Positions 24,682-33,992 of a DNA stretch of 64,000 nucleotides are shown here, in pieces. The stretch spans positions 372,001-436,000 of the forward strand of contig NZ_CADFGE010000004.1 of NCBI RefSeq assembly GCF_902833645.1, given 5' to 3'. The notes beneath the pieces were generated by a model. The model ran no database searches and had not been told where the DNA came from. It worked only from the letters and a program-made list of their open reading frames with translations. The translations under genes and the position numbers were made by a program. This DNA is from Paraburkholderia fungorum (GTDB taxonomy: Bacteria; Pseudomonadota; Gammaproteobacteria; Burkholderiales; Burkholderiaceae). Positions within the stretch are counted from its first letter, which is position 1; every line of letters begins with the position of its first letter.

Positions 24682-25557
24682 TTATTTTTTCAGCGGCAGC
24701 GGAATCCACTCGGTTTCACCCGGCACTTTGCCCATCTCCTGATTGGTCCACGCCAGCTTCGCCGCTTCGATCTTCTCGCGCGAGCTGGCGACGAAATTCC
24801 ATTCGATAAAACGCTCGCCGTCCAGTTTTTCGCCGCCGAGCAGCATGACACGCGCGCCGTGGGTGCTGGCAAGCGTGACGGTTTCGTCGAGCGCGAGCAC
24901 GGCCATCTGACCGGCTTCGAGCGGTGTGCCGTCGATCTCCAGATCGCCTTCCGCCAGATAGACGCCGCGTTCCTCGTGTTCCGGTTCGAGCGCGAAGGCG
25001 CCACCCGGGGCGAACTCCGCAGCCACATACAGCGTGCCGGAAAAGGTCGCGACCGGCGAGGTTGCGCCGAACGCGGTGCCCGCGATCACGCGCAGCGCGA
25101 CGCCGTTGCGTTCGACCACCGGCAGCGTCTCGGCCGCGTGATGCGAGAAAGACGGCTCGATATCTTCGTCTTCAAGCGGTAGTGCGACCCAGGTCTGGAT
25201 GCCGTGCATGGTCTGGCCGCTCGCGCGCTCTTCGGCGGGCGTGCGCTCGGAATGGACGATGCCGCGGCCCGCCGTCATCCAGTTGACGTCGCCCGGGACA
25301 ATCTTTTGCTCGGAGCCGAGGCTGTCGCGATGCATGATCGAGCCTTCGAACAGATACGTGACGGTTGCAAGCCCGATATGCGGGTGTGGACGTACGTCGA
25401 GTCCGACGCCGGGAGCGAGCGTCGCAGGGCCCATGTGGTCGAAAAAGATGAACGGGCCGATCAGGCGCGCCGCCATGGCCGGCAGCACGCGCCGCACGGT
25501 GAGGTTACCGACGTCGCGTAAATGCGGTTTGAGAACGGCTTTAATCGAGGAAGACAT
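24682..25557 (-). CDS. pirin family protein
   Basis: 291 residues. Bicupin with N-terminal metal site: PHPHIGLATVTYLFEGSIMH, then GDVNWMTAGRGIVHSER, the signature of YhhW-type pirins that oxidise quercetin in vitro. The C-terminal cupin has EHEERGVYLAEGDLEIDG. The natural substrate is unknown. Divergent from the EamA transporter gene. Confidence 0.92.
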   Translation of the reverse strand: MSSSIKAVLKPHLRDVGNLTVRRVLPAMAARLIGPFIFFDHMGPATLAPGVGLDVRPHPHIGLATVTYLFEGSIMHRDSLGSEQKIVPGDVNWMTAGRGIVHSERTPAEERASGQTMHGIQTWVALPLEDEDIEPSFSHHAAETLPVVERNGVALRVIAGTAFGATSPVATFSGTLYVAAEFAPGGAFALEPEHEERGVYLAEGDLEIDGTPLEAGQMAVLALDETVTLASTHGARVMLLGGEKLDGERFIEWNFVASSREKIEAAKLAWTNQEMGKVPGETEWIPLPLKK

Positions 25558-25737
25558 GGGCGGGCTCGGCTGAAATGGGGTAGTCGGTTTTTTGCTCGAT
25601 AGACGATTCTACTGCGGAGGGCGCAATGCTGACGGTTTGCGCCGCATGGCGACTTCGGGATTCCGTAATGCGCGCGGCTCCCGTGGCGCGGCGGGCTCCG
25701 CTAAACTGCCAGATCGAACAATCAAATGGAGACTGGG

Positions 25738-26619
25738 ATGTCGCCCAGGGACTTACTGCTCGCGCTTGTCGTCGTGGTGGCGTGGGGCGTCAATTTCGTG
25801 GTGATCAAGGTGGGTCTGCACGGGGTGCCGCCCATGCTGCTCGGTGCGCTGCGCTTCACGCTTGCCGCGGTGCCCGCCGTGTTTTTCGTCAAACGGCCGC
25901 AAATGCCGTGGCGCTGGCTGTTTGCCTACGGCGCGACGATTTCATTCGGGCAATTCGCCTTCCTGTTCTCGGCCATGTACGTCGGCATGCCGGCGGGGCT
26001 CGCTTCGCTTGTCTTGCAGGCACAGGCGTTCTTCACGCTGATTTTCGCGGCCGTGTTTCTGCATGAGCGCTTTCGCGTGCCGAACGTCGTTGGCTTGTTG
26101 ATCGCGGCGGCCGGTCTCGCGGTCATCGGCATGCAAGGCGGCCATGCGATGACGCTCGCCGGTTTCGTGCTGACGTTGTGCGCCGCCTGTTCCTGGGCGT
26201 TAGGCAACATCGTCACCAAGAAGGTCGGCAAGGTCGATCTGGTCGCGCTGGTGGTGTGGGGCAGCCTGATTCCGCCGTTGCCGTTCCTCGCGCTGTCGTA
26301 CGCATTCGAAGGGCCGCAGCGGATCGTCGCGGCGTTGTCCGGGATCAGCGCGATGTCGATTTTCGCCATTGTGTACCTCGCATTTATCGCGACGTTGATC
26401 GGCTATGGTCTGTGGAGCCGGCTTTTGTCGCGCTATCCGGCCAGCCAGGTGGCGCCGTTCTCGCTGCTGGTGCCGATTGTCGGACTGGCGTCGGCTTCGC
26501 TGTTTCTCGACGAGCACTTGTCCACGGTGCAGGTCGTGGGCGCCTTGCTGGTGATGGCGGGTTTGGCGGTGAATGTGTTCGGCGGGTGGGTCGTGCAACG
26601 TTTTTCACCGGCGCGTTGA
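25738..26619 (+). CDS. eamA: EamA-family transporter (drug/metabolite exporter)
   Basis: 293 residues, ten predicted membrane segments arranged as two EamA repeats (first: LLALVVVVAWGVNFVVIKVG; second: AACSWALGNIVTKKVG). The start at 25738 is favoured over the ATG at 25726 because GGAG lies at 28-31 of that block, 6 nt before it. E. coli EamA (YdeD) exports cysteine and O-acetylserine pathway metabolites; the substrate here is inferred only. Convergent with amiC. Confidence 0.85.
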   Translation: MSPRDLLLALVVVVAWGVNFVVIKVGLHGVPPMLLGALRFTLAAVPAVFFVKRPQMPWRWLFAYGATISFGQFAFLFSAMYVGMPAGLASLVLQAQAFFTLIFAAVFLHERFRVPNVVGLLIAAAGLAVIGMQGGHAMTLAGFVLTLCAACSWALGNIVTKKVGKVDLVALVVWGSLIPPLPFLALSYAFEGPQRIVAALSGISAMSIFAIVYLAFIATLIGYGLWSRLLSRYPASQVAPFSLLVPIVGLASASLFLDEHLSTVQVVGALLVMAGLAVNVFGGWVVQRFSPAR

Positions 26620-26640
26620 ACAGCGCTCAAGCGTGACGCA

Positions 26641-26672
26641 AAAAAAACGGCCGCATCGAGCGGCCGTTTTTT
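26641..26672. terminator. bidirectional terminator, eamA / amiC
   Basis: AAAAAACGGCCG and CGGCCGTTTTTT flank CATCGAG, giving a strong stem with T-runs on both strands between convergent genes. Confidence 0.9.
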
Positions 26673-26694
26673 GTTGCCTGCGTGCCACCCCGCA

Positions 26695-28272
26695 TCAGGT
26701 CATGCGGTTCTTGGCCAGAGGGGGATTGGCCGCGAAATAGCGCTTGATGCCGTTCATGATCGCATCGGCCATCTTGTCGCGATAGGCGTCGTCATTCAGG
26801 CGGCGCTCCTCGTCCGGGTTGCTGATGAACGCGGTCTCCACCAGGATCGACGGAATGTCCGGCGCCTTCAGCACGGCGAATCCGGCCTGTTCGACCGAAC
26901 CCTTGTGCAGCTTGTTGATACCGCCGATCTCCTTCAGCACGAAGTTGCCGTAGCGCATCGAATCGCGAATCTGCGCGGTGGTCGACATATCGAACAGCGC
27001 GCGGTTGACGGAGGCGTCGGCCGACTTGATGTTGATGCCGCCGATCTGATCCGACGAGTTCTCCTTGTTTGCCATCCAGCGCGCCGCGGCGCTCGACGCG
27101 CCGTGCTCCGACAGCGCGAACACGGACGAACCCTTCGCTTCGGGCGTGGTGAACGCGTCGGCGTGGATCGACACGAACAGGTCCGCGCCCACGCGCCGCG
27201 CCTTCTGCACGCGCACGTTGAGCGGCACGAAGAAATCGGCGTCGCGCGTCATCATGGAGCGCATGTTCGGCTGGGCGTCGATTTTTGCGCGCAGCTTCTT
27301 CGCGATGTCGAGGGCGACGTGCTTCTCGTAGGTCCCCGCGCCGCCAATCGCGCCCGGATCTTCGCCGCCGTGACCCGGATCGATCGCGACCGTGAGCAAA
27401 CGCACGGTGTTGCTCTTGCCGGTCTTCGGGTTGGTGAAGGCGTAGTTGTCGCTGCTGTCACTGTCATCGCCGCCGAGATTGCTGCCGCTGGTGCCGCCCT
27501 TGTTGCGGGCGATCGCGGTGGGCGGCGCGACAGGCGCCGTCGGTGTGGCGGGTTTGCCGAGAATGGGTGGCACGGGCGGCGGCGCGCTATGCGTGGGCGG
27601 GTGCGGCACGGCCGACCCGGACCCGCTGCCGCCGTTCTGCGCATAACGTTCGAAAAAGGCCTCGCTGTTGTCAGCGGTGGGCGGCGTGGTGCCGGGACCG
27701 CTCAGCGTGACGGGCGGCGCGTTGTTTTCGTCCAGCGTTTGTTGCTTGCGCTCGGTCTGCGCGAGCAGATCCATCAACGGGTCGGGTGCGACAGCGGGAT
27801 ACAGGTCGAACACCAACCGGTACTTGTACGCGCCGACCGGTGGCAGCGTGAACACCTGTGGCTTCACCGAGCCCTTCAGATCGAACACCATGCGCACGAC
27901 GTGCGGCTGATATTGACCGACGCGCACCGACTGGATCTGCGGGTCATTCGGCGTAATCTTCGATACCAGATCCTTCAGCGCCTGATCCAGATCGAGGCCG
28001 TTCAGATCGACCACCAGCCGGTCCGGACCCTGCAGCAATTGCTGCGTGTTCTGCAAAGGCTGATCCGACTCGATCGTGACGCGTGTGTAATCGCGCGCCG
28101 GCCAGACGCGCACACCCAGCACCGAGCTCGCCCACGCGAGGCGCGGCGCGACCAGGCCGAGCACCAGCGTGGAAGCGCCTGCGCGCAGAATCTGCCGGCG
28201 CCGCCAGTTATGCGTTGCGGTGGCCGCCGATTCGATCGAGCGGAACGGTTTGATTAACATCTTTCGAGACAT
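26695..28272 (-). CDS. amiC: N-acetylmuramoyl-L-alanine amidase, Tat-exported
   Basis: 525 residues from the ATG at 28272 (SD AGGAAAGG); an in-frame ATG at 28260 is an alternative. Twin-arginine signal WRRRQILRAGAS with core up to PRLAWA; AMIN domain (about 55-160) for septal localisation; Pro-rich linker (about 200-280); amidase_3 zinc domain from LTVAIDPGHGGEDPGAIG with E in YEKHVALDIAK, SIHADAF and a late VLVETAFISNPDEE. It splits cell-wall stem peptides from glycan during division. Overlaps the end of tsaE, so co-translated. The open frame runs much further upstream, but that region is tsaE in another frame. Confidence 0.92.
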   Translation of the reverse strand: MSRKMLIKPFRSIESAATATHNWRRRQILRAGASTLVLGLVAPRLAWASSVLGVRVWPARDYTRVTIESDQPLQNTQQLLQGPDRLVVDLNGLDLDQALKDLVSKITPNDPQIQSVRVGQYQPHVVRMVFDLKGSVKPQVFTLPPVGAYKYRLVFDLYPAVAPDPLMDLLAQTERKQQTLDENNAPPVTLSGPGTTPPTADNSEAFFERYAQNGGSGSGSAVPHPPTHSAPPPVPPILGKPATPTAPVAPPTAIARNKGGTSGSNLGGDDSDSSDNYAFTNPKTGKSNTVRLLTVAIDPGHGGEDPGAIGGAGTYEKHVALDIAKKLRAKIDAQPNMRSMMTRDADFFVPLNVRVQKARRVGADLFVSIHADAFTTPEAKGSSVFALSEHGASSAAARWMANKENSSDQIGGINIKSADASVNRALFDMSTTAQIRDSMRYGNFVLKEIGGINKLHKGSVEQAGFAVLKAPDIPSILVETAFISNPDEERRLNDDAYRDKMADAIMNGIKRYFAANPPLAKNRMT

Positions 28273-28886
28273 GCCTTTCCTGATTCGCTGTATGCCCGTG
28301 CAACGAGTACCCGGCCTTCGCCCTCCTGGTCCAGGTCGAGTGCGAAGACGAGATCCGGTACGCCAAGCAGACGCCCGGCGCGCTGCGGCCATTCGACGAG
28401 GCAAATAGCGCCGCTGTCGAAGTACTCGCGAAAGCCGGCGTCGGCCCATTCGGCCGGGTCGGTGAATCTGTACAGATCGAAGTGATAGAGCGCGAGTTCC
28501 CCAACGGGCCGCTCGAGCACGTAGGGTTCGACAAGCGTGTAAGTGGGACTGCGCACGCGGCCGGTGTGGCCGAGGCCGCGCAAGGTCGCGCGCACGAGCG
28601 TGGTCTTGCCCGCGCCGAGGTCGCCGACGAGTTGTACTTGCAGGCCATGGAATGGCGGCTTGGCTTCGGTGCCCGGCGTGGCTTGCGGCGAGTTTTGCTG
28701 TGGGTCTTGCCGCGAGTCTTGCTGCGGGTTTTGCTGCGGGTTTTGCTGCAACTCGCGCACGCTTTCGATGGCCCGTGCAAAGCGCTCGCCGAATGCATTG
28801 CTGGCAGCCTCGTCCGCGAGCGCGAAGGAGCGTTCGAGCAGGATATCGGCGGGCGGTTGGATCGCGAGATCGGGATTGACGGGCAT
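28254..28886 (-). CDS. tsaE: tRNA N6-threonylcarbamoyladenosine synthesis ATPase
   Basis: 210 residues, longer than the usual 150-160. Subunit of the TsaB-TsaD-TsaE complex making t6A37. Walker A is GDLGAGKTTL; SPTYTLVEPY and YHFDLYRFTDPAEW follow. A Gln-rich insert near residues 46-67 (QQNP/QQDS repeats) is encoded by five 12-bp tandem repeats (28692-28751) and accounts for the extra length, as does an N-terminal extension. It overlaps amiC by 19 nt and starts 17 nt from queG on the other strand, so the promoters must lie inside the coding regions or overlap. Confidence 0.93.
   Translation of the reverse strand: MPVNPDLAIQPPADILLERSFALADEAASNAFGERFARAIESVRELQQNPQQNPQQDSRQDPQQNSPQATPGTEAKPPFHGLQVQLVGDLGAGKTTLVRATLRGLGHTGRVRSPTYTLVEPYVLERPVGELALYHFDLYRFTDPAEWADAGFREYFDSGAICLVEWPQRAGRLLGVPDLVFALDLDQEGEGRVLVARAYSESGKACLERC
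28692..28751. repeat. five 12-bp tandem repeats inside tsaE
   Basis: Units of consensus GTTTTGCTGCGG occur five times in a row with one or a few changes each. They encode a four-residue QQNP-like repeat. Because 12 is a multiple of 3, copy-number changes would keep the frame. Confidence 0.85.
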
Positions 28887-28903
28887 TCTCGTAAAATGGC
28901 GTG

Positions 28904-30145
28904 ATGAACCGAAGTCCGGAGTCCCCTGTTTCCTGCACGCCCGCGTCTGACGACGATGCGCATGCCGAGCGTCGTTTCGATGAAACGGCGCTGAATGCGC
29001 TCGCGCTCGACATCAAAACGTGGGGCCGTGAACTGGGTTTCGGGGCAATCGGTATCAGCGACACCGACCTCTCCGCTGCCGAAGCGCCGCTTGCAGCATG
29101 GCTGGACGCGGGTTGCCACGGCGAGATGGATTATATGGCGAAACACGGTATGAAACGCGCGCGGCCCGCCGAGCTTGTGGCCGGCACGCGACGTGTGATT
29201 ACCGCGCGCATCGCCTATTTGCCCGCTCAGACATTGAGTGGAAAGGCACACGAAAGCGCTTTGCAGGACTCGCCGCGGATACCGCAAGACTGGCGCGCAG
29301 CCGAGCATGCGCGGCTCGCGGACCCATCGGCGGCGGTGGTCTCGATCTATGCGCGGGGCCGCGATTATCACAAGGTGATGCGTAACCGTCTGCAACAACT
29401 AGCCGAGAAAATCGAGGCGGCGATTGGTGCATTCGGCTACCGCGTATTTACCGATTCGGCGCCGGTGCTCGAAGTTGAACTTGCGCAGAAGGCCGGGATC
29501 GGCTGGCGCGGCAAGCACACGCTGCTGCTGCAGCGGGATGCGGGGTCGCTGTTTTTTCTCGGCGAGATCTACGTCGACGTGCCCTTGCCGACCGATGCCG
29601 AGACCTCGCCCGACGATGCACCTGAAACGCCGGGCGCGCATTGCGGCAGTTGCACGCGCTGCATCGGCGCTTGCCCGACGGGTGCGATTGTTGCGCCGTA
29701 CAAGGTCGATGCGCGCCTCTGTATTTCGTATCTGACGATCGAATTGAAGGGCAATATTCCCCTGGAAATGCGGCCGCTGATCGGTAATCGTGTGTATGGC
29801 TGCGACGATTGTCAGCTCGTCTGCCCGTGGAACAAGTTTGCGCAGGCCGCACCGGTCGCCGATTTCGATGTGCGGCACGGGCTCGATCGCGCGACGCTGG
29901 TTGAACTGTTTGCATGGAGCGCGGAGGACTTCGATACGCGCATGCAGGGGAGTGCGATTCGCCGTATCGGCTATGAGAGCTGGTTGCGCAATCTGGCGGT
30001 GGGGATGGGCAACGCGCTACGGGCCCCTTCGGAGCATCTGGACGCGGAGGCGCGCGCGGCGATTGTGCACGCGCTTGAATTGCGCGTCGGAGACCCCTCT
30101 GCCGTTGTGCGAGAGCATGTGGAATGGGCGTTGGAAGCGGCGTAA
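28904..30145 (+). CDS. queG: epoxyqueuosine reductase
   Basis: 413 residues from the ATG at 28904. Cobalamin- and iron-sulfur-dependent last step of queuosine synthesis on tRNA. Two 4Fe-4S motifs are visible: CGSCTRCIGACPTGAI and, later, CDDCQLVCPWN; upstream are EMDYMAKHGMKRARP and the DYH stretch in YARGRDYHKVMRNRL. The C-terminal HEAT-like helices end in VREHVEWALEAA. Divergent from tsaE with almost no spacer. Confidence 0.95.
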   Translation: MNRSPESPVSCTPASDDDAHAERRFDETALNALALDIKTWGRELGFGAIGISDTDLSAAEAPLAAWLDAGCHGEMDYMAKHGMKRARPAELVAGTRRVITARIAYLPAQTLSGKAHESALQDSPRIPQDWRAAEHARLADPSAAVVSIYARGRDYHKVMRNRLQQLAEKIEAAIGAFGYRVFTDSAPVLEVELAQKAGIGWRGKHTLLLQRDAGSLFFLGEIYVDVPLPTDAETSPDDAPETPGAHCGSCTRCIGACPTGAIVAPYKVDARLCISYLTIELKGNIPLEMRPLIGNRVYGCDDCQLVCPWNKFAQAAPVADFDVRHGLDRATLVELFAWSAEDFDTRMQGSAIRRIGYESWLRNLAVGMGNALRAPSEHLDAEARAAIVHALELRVGDPSAVVREHVEWALEAA

Positions 30146-30243
30146 AGTAGCGGCAATCCACCGGCGGGTAGCATGCCCGCGCGTCATGCAGGCACGCTAC
30201 CGCGAAGTTTAAAAAGCACCGGTTCAGTCATGAGGCAAGCACC

Positions 30244-30714
30244 ATGTTCAACGCAGTGATCGATGCACCGTTCGGCAAGGTCGGCATTCGTCTCGAAGGC
30301 GAGGCCGTGCGCGAGATCGTCTATTTGCCGGAGTCGGTGCAGAGCGTTGCACCGGACACGCTATTGGCCAGACAGGCAGCCGGGCAGATCGAGCGTTATT
30401 TCGAGCGTGCGTCGGCGAAGTTCGAATTGCCACTGGCGCAGGTCGGCACCGCGTTCCAGCGCCGCGTGTGGCAAGCGATCAGCGACATCCCGCCCGGTGT
30501 CGTGCTGACCTATGGACAATTGGCACGGCAGATCGGCAGCGTCCCGCGCGCGGTCGGCCAGGCGTGCGGCTCCAACTATTTCCCGATTGTGGTTCCGTGT
30601 CATCGGGTGGTGAGTTCGAGCGGCATCGGCGGATTCGCGCATACGGGTGGAGACGGCTTCTTTCGCAACGTCAAGCGTTGGCTTCTGGCGCATGAAGGCA
30701 TTCCCTACGCATGA
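30244..30714 (+). CDS. ogt: methylated-DNA--protein-cysteine methyltransferase
   Basis: 156 residues. Suicidal repair of O6-methylguanine. The active-site motif VPCHRVV has the acceptor Cys; SVPRAVGQACGSNYFPI and GIGGFAHTGGDGF surround it. The C-terminal domain makes up most of the protein. Its stop overlaps the start of xerD (ATGA at 30711-30714), so the two are translationally coupled. Confidence 0.95.
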   Translation: MFNAVIDAPFGKVGIRLEGEAVREIVYLPESVQSVAPDTLLARQAAGQIERYFERASAKFELPLAQVGTAFQRRVWQAISDIPPGVVLTYGQLARQIGSVPRAVGQACGSNYFPIVVPCHRVVSSSGIGGFAHTGGDGFFRNVKRWLLAHEGIPYA

Positions 30715-31646
30715 GCGACACCGTGACTGAAGACGCGCTCGTCGCGTCGCCTTTGTTTGTCGCGAGCTCGGCCTCGATCGATGCATTCTGCGACGCGCTG
30801 TGGCTCGAACACGGCTTGTCGCGCAACACGCTCGATGCGTACCGGCGCGATCTGCGGCTGTTCTGCGAATGGCTCGCACAAACCCGCAACACGTCGCTCG
30901 ACACCGCCAGCGAGGCCGATCTCAACGCCTACAGCGCGGCGCGCCAGAAAGACAAATCGACCTCGGCGAACCGGCGGCTCTCGGTGTTTCGCCGCTACTA
31001 CGGTTGGGCCGTGCGCGAACATCGCGCAAAGGTCGATCCGACGGTACGCATCCGTTCGGCCAAGCAGCCGCCGCGTTTTCCGTCGACGCTCACTGAAGCC
31101 CAGGTTGAGGCGCTGCTCGGTGCGCCGGATATCGACACGCCCTTGGGCCTGCGCGACCGCACCATGCTGGAGTTGATGTACGCAAGCGGTTTGCGTGTCA
31201 CCGAACTCGTCACGTTGAAGACCGTGGAAGTGGGCCTGAACGAAGGTGTCGTGCGTGTGATGGGCAAGGGTTCGAAAGAGCGCCTGATTCCATTCGGCGA
31301 AGAGGCTCACGGCTGGATCGAACGCTATTTGCGCGAAGCGCGGCCCGCTTTGCTGGGCGCGCGCGCGACGGATGCGCTGTTCGTCACGAGCCGCGCGGAG
31401 GGCATGACCCGTCAGCAGTTCTGGAACATCATCAAGCGTCACGCGGCAGCGGCCGATGTGCACGCGCCGCTCTCGCCGCATACGCTGCGGCACGCGTTCG
31501 CGACGCACCTGCTGAACCATGGCGCCGACCTGCGCGTCGTGCAACTGCTGCTCGGCCATACGGATATCTCGACCACGCAGATCTATACGCACGTGGCCCG
31601 CGAACGGCTGAAGTCGTTGCATGCGCAGCATCATCCGCGCGGATGA
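30711..31646 (+). CDS. xerD: site-specific tyrosine recombinase XerD
   Basis: 311 residues. With XerC it resolves chromosome dimers at dif. Catalytic residues: R in YASGLRVTEL, K in GKGSKERLIPF, H-x-x-R in HTLRHAFATHLL, H in LLGHTDISTTQ, Y in IYTHV. The pair ogt-xerD is co-translated. This housekeeping enzyme is clearly distinct from the cassette-associated recombinase at 2709-3842, although both end with the same type of catalytic core. Confidence 0.95.
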   Translation: MSDTVTEDALVASPLFVASSASIDAFCDALWLEHGLSRNTLDAYRRDLRLFCEWLAQTRNTSLDTASEADLNAYSAARQKDKSTSANRRLSVFRRYYGWAVREHRAKVDPTVRIRSAKQPPRFPSTLTEAQVEALLGAPDIDTPLGLRDRTMLELMYASGLRVTELVTLKTVEVGLNEGVVRVMGKGSKERLIPFGEEAHGWIERYLREARPALLGARATDALFVTSRAEGMTRQQFWNIIKRHAAAADVHAPLSPHTLRHAFATHLLNHGADLRVVQLLLGHTDISTTQIYTHVARERLKSLHAQHHPRG

Positions 31647-31683
31647 TTCACACAAGGCGTGCTACTCGCGTTTGCCCGCGCCG

Positions 31684-33246
31684 TTAGATGAACTCGCGCA
31701 ACCGGTGCTTGAGAATCTTGCCCGTCGACGCCGCCGGCAGCGCGGCGAGCACCTTCACTTCAGCAGGACGCTTGTAGGGCGCGAGACGCTCGCCGCACCA
31801 CGCGATCAGTTCCGCTGGCGACACCGTTGCTCCCGCGATCAATTCGACGAACGCGATCACTTCCTCGTTACCCTCCACCGCGCGCCCGATCACGGCCGAT
31901 TGCACTACCTGCGGATGCGCGTTCAACACATGCTCGACTTCCGACGGATACACGTTGAAGCCCGAGCGGATGATCAGCTCCTTGCTGCGCCCGACGATAT
32001 GCAATGCACCGTCCGCGTCCTGGCGGGCGAGGTCGCCGGTTTTGAGCCAACCGTCTTCGGTGACGGCAGTGCGGGTCTGCTCAGGGTTCCGGTAATAGCC
32101 GAGCATCACGTTCGGACCGCGCACCCATAGTTCGCCGATTTCGCCCGTCGGGGCATCCACGCCATCGGGTCCGACGAACCGCACGTCGACGCCGGGAATG
32201 GCTTCGCCGACCGAGCAATCGCTGCGCGGTGCGTCGAGCATGGTGTGCGAGACGGTCGGGCTGCTTTCGGTCATACCGTAGCCGTTGTGCAGCGTAAGGC
32301 CGTAGACGGTTTCGACGTGCGCCTTTAGTGCAGCATCGAGCGGCGAGCCGCCCGAATAGGCGAAGCGCAGATGTGGCGCGGACCAGGCGTGGCCGTGCGT
32401 GTGCAGATGTTCGAGCAGTTTGGCGTGCATGGCCGGAACGCCCTGGAAGATCGAGACGCGTTCTTCGGCTAGCGCGCGCCGCACTGCTTCCGGCGCGAAA
32501 CGTGGGGCGAGCCGCAAGGTTGCGCCGGCGTGCAGGCTGCCAAGGCAAACCGAGGCGAAACCGTACACATGCGAGATCGGCAGAACGGCGTACACCACGT
32601 CGTCGGGCACGACTTTGCGCAAGCGGCTCGACACGGCCGCGATGAAGAGCAGATTGCGATGCGACAGCATCACGCCCTTCGGCGCGCCGGTGGTTCCCGT
32701 GGTGTAGATCAGCGCGGCGCATTGGCGGTGGCTGGCGGCTTCGACCGGCTCGGCTTGCGCGTTGGCGTCGATCGCGTACGACCAGCCGCCGATATCCGGC
32801 GTGATGGCAGGCGCCTTGACGGCTTGATGCCGCTCGGCATGCTGTTGGGCATCCACGGAGCTTTCGACCGCGTAGGCGACCACGCGAGGCTGCGCATGCG
32901 CACGGATTGCGTCGAGTTCCGCAGCCGACAGGCGCGCGTTCGACACCAGCGCCCACGCGTCGAGTTTCGCGGTCGCGAACAGCAGCACGATCTGCGCGAT
33001 GCTGTTCTCGGCCACGATCATCACCCGATCGCCGCCACGTACCCCCCATTCGCGCAGCAGCGCGGCGGCGGCGTCGACGGCCTCCAGAAGCTGTGCATAG
33101 GTAAAGCGGCGCGCGTCCTCGATCAAGGCGACGTGCTGCGGATCCCGCGCGGCCGCAAGCACCGGGATTTCGGCGATACGCGTGGGCAGGCCGGCCAGTA
33201 ACGCGGGGATGTCGATAGTGGAACGGGTGGAGGAATCGAGGTTCAA
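31684..33246 (-). CDS. acyl-CoA synthetase / AMP-dependent ligase
   Basis: 520 residues from a TTG at 33246, chosen because GGAG sits 6 nt upstream; the frame is open to 33333 without an SD. ANL-family enzyme forming an acyl adenylate and then a CoA thioester. P-loop LIYTTGTTGAPKGVMLSHRN, then NGYGMTESSPTVS, GELWVRGPNVMLGYY, TGDLA and the C-terminal GRSKELIIRSGFNVYPSEVE with the catalytic Lys in GKILKHRLR. The acid substrate, probably a medium- or long-chain or aromatic acid, cannot be read from the sequence. Confidence 0.88.
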   Translation of the reverse strand: MNLDSSTRSTIDIPALLAGLPTRIAEIPVLAAARDPQHVALIEDARRFTYAQLLEAVDAAAALLREWGVRGGDRVMIVAENSIAQIVLLFATAKLDAWALVSNARLSAAELDAIRAHAQPRVVAYAVESSVDAQQHAERHQAVKAPAITPDIGGWSYAIDANAQAEPVEAASHRQCAALIYTTGTTGAPKGVMLSHRNLLFIAAVSSRLRKVVPDDVVYAVLPISHVYGFASVCLGSLHAGATLRLAPRFAPEAVRRALAEERVSIFQGVPAMHAKLLEHLHTHGHAWSAPHLRFAYSGGSPLDAALKAHVETVYGLTLHNGYGMTESSPTVSHTMLDAPRSDCSVGEAIPGVDVRFVGPDGVDAPTGEIGELWVRGPNVMLGYYRNPEQTRTAVTEDGWLKTGDLARQDADGALHIVGRSKELIIRSGFNVYPSEVEHVLNAHPQVVQSAVIGRAVEGNEEVIAFVELIAGATVSPAELIAWCGERLAPYKRPAEVKVLAALPAASTGKILKHRLREFI

Positions 33247-33386
33247 CGCTGTCTCCAGGAAGCAATCCGGTACCCGGCATGCGGTGCGCCGGAACATTTG
33301 CGAACGATCGTGCCACAATCGCCGGGCCCGCACAATTGGCCGTTCGGCAAATAGCCGTTGTGCAAACTCGCTATTACAATGCGCCG

Positions 33387-33878
33387 ATGAGCAAATCCAG
33401 ACACGTCTCCGAAACGCCCGCGACGCAGTTTCTGCGCCGCCATGGCGTCACTTTCGGCGAGCATCCTTATGATTATGTCGAGCATGGCGGCACTGAAGAG
33501 TCGGCGCGCCAGCTCGGTGTGGACGAACATCATGTCGTGAAGACTTTGGTGATGGAAGACGAGCACGCCAAGCCGCTGATCGTGCTGATGCACGGCGACC
33601 GCACCGTCAGCACCAAGAATCTGGCGCGGCAGATTGGCGTGAAACGCGTCGAGCCGTGCAAGCCCGAGGTGGCGAACCGCCATTCGGGTTATCTGATCGG
33701 CGGCACGTCGCCGTTCGGCACGCGCAAGCAGATGCCGGTGTACGTGGAGTCCAGTATTCTCGAGTTGGACAAAATCTGGCTGAACGGCGGCCGGCGAGGT
33801 TTTCTGGTCAGCATCGAGCCCGGGATCTTGACCGGTTTGCTGGCGGCGCAGCCGGTTCAGTGCGCGAGCGTCGATTGA
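33387..33878 (+). CDS. ybaK: Cys-tRNA(Pro) deacylase
   Basis: 163 residues from MSKSRHVS (33387). It hydrolyses mischarged Cys-tRNA(Pro). Family features: TPATQFLRRHGVTF, EYVEHGG-like YDYVEHGGTEESARQLGV, VKTLVMED, MHGDRTVSTKNLARQIG, YLIGGTSPFGTRKQMPVY and NGGRRGFLVSI. Divergent from the acyl-CoA ligase; plsY follows downstream with its own promoter. Confidence 0.94.
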   Translation: MSKSRHVSETPATQFLRRHGVTFGEHPYDYVEHGGTEESARQLGVDEHHVVKTLVMEDEHAKPLIVLMHGDRTVSTKNLARQIGVKRVEPCKPEVANRHSGYLIGGTSPFGTRKQMPVYVESSILELDKIWLNGGRRGFLVSIEPGILTGLLAAQPVQCASVD

Positions 33879-33892
33879 CGTTTGCCTGAATG

Positions 33893-33920
33893 TTGGCCGG
33901 GCAGGCGGGTTCGGTAGAAT
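33893..33920 (+). promoter_or_regulatory. candidate sigma-70 promoter of plsY
   Basis: TTGGCC (33893-33898) and TAGAAT (33915-33920) are 16 nt apart, about 70 nt in front of plsY. Confidence 0.4.
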
Positions 33921-33992
33921 GTGCGCCGCCTTGTTCCCTGTTGCGGTTGAAGTATCGAGTTTCAGACCGCCGATCCTTATAAGAGTCCCCAG

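Noticed and set aside
26695..29064. 789-codon reading of amiC
   Set aside because: The part above 28272 lies in the tsaE coding region in another frame; the Tat signal and SD mark the true start at 28272.
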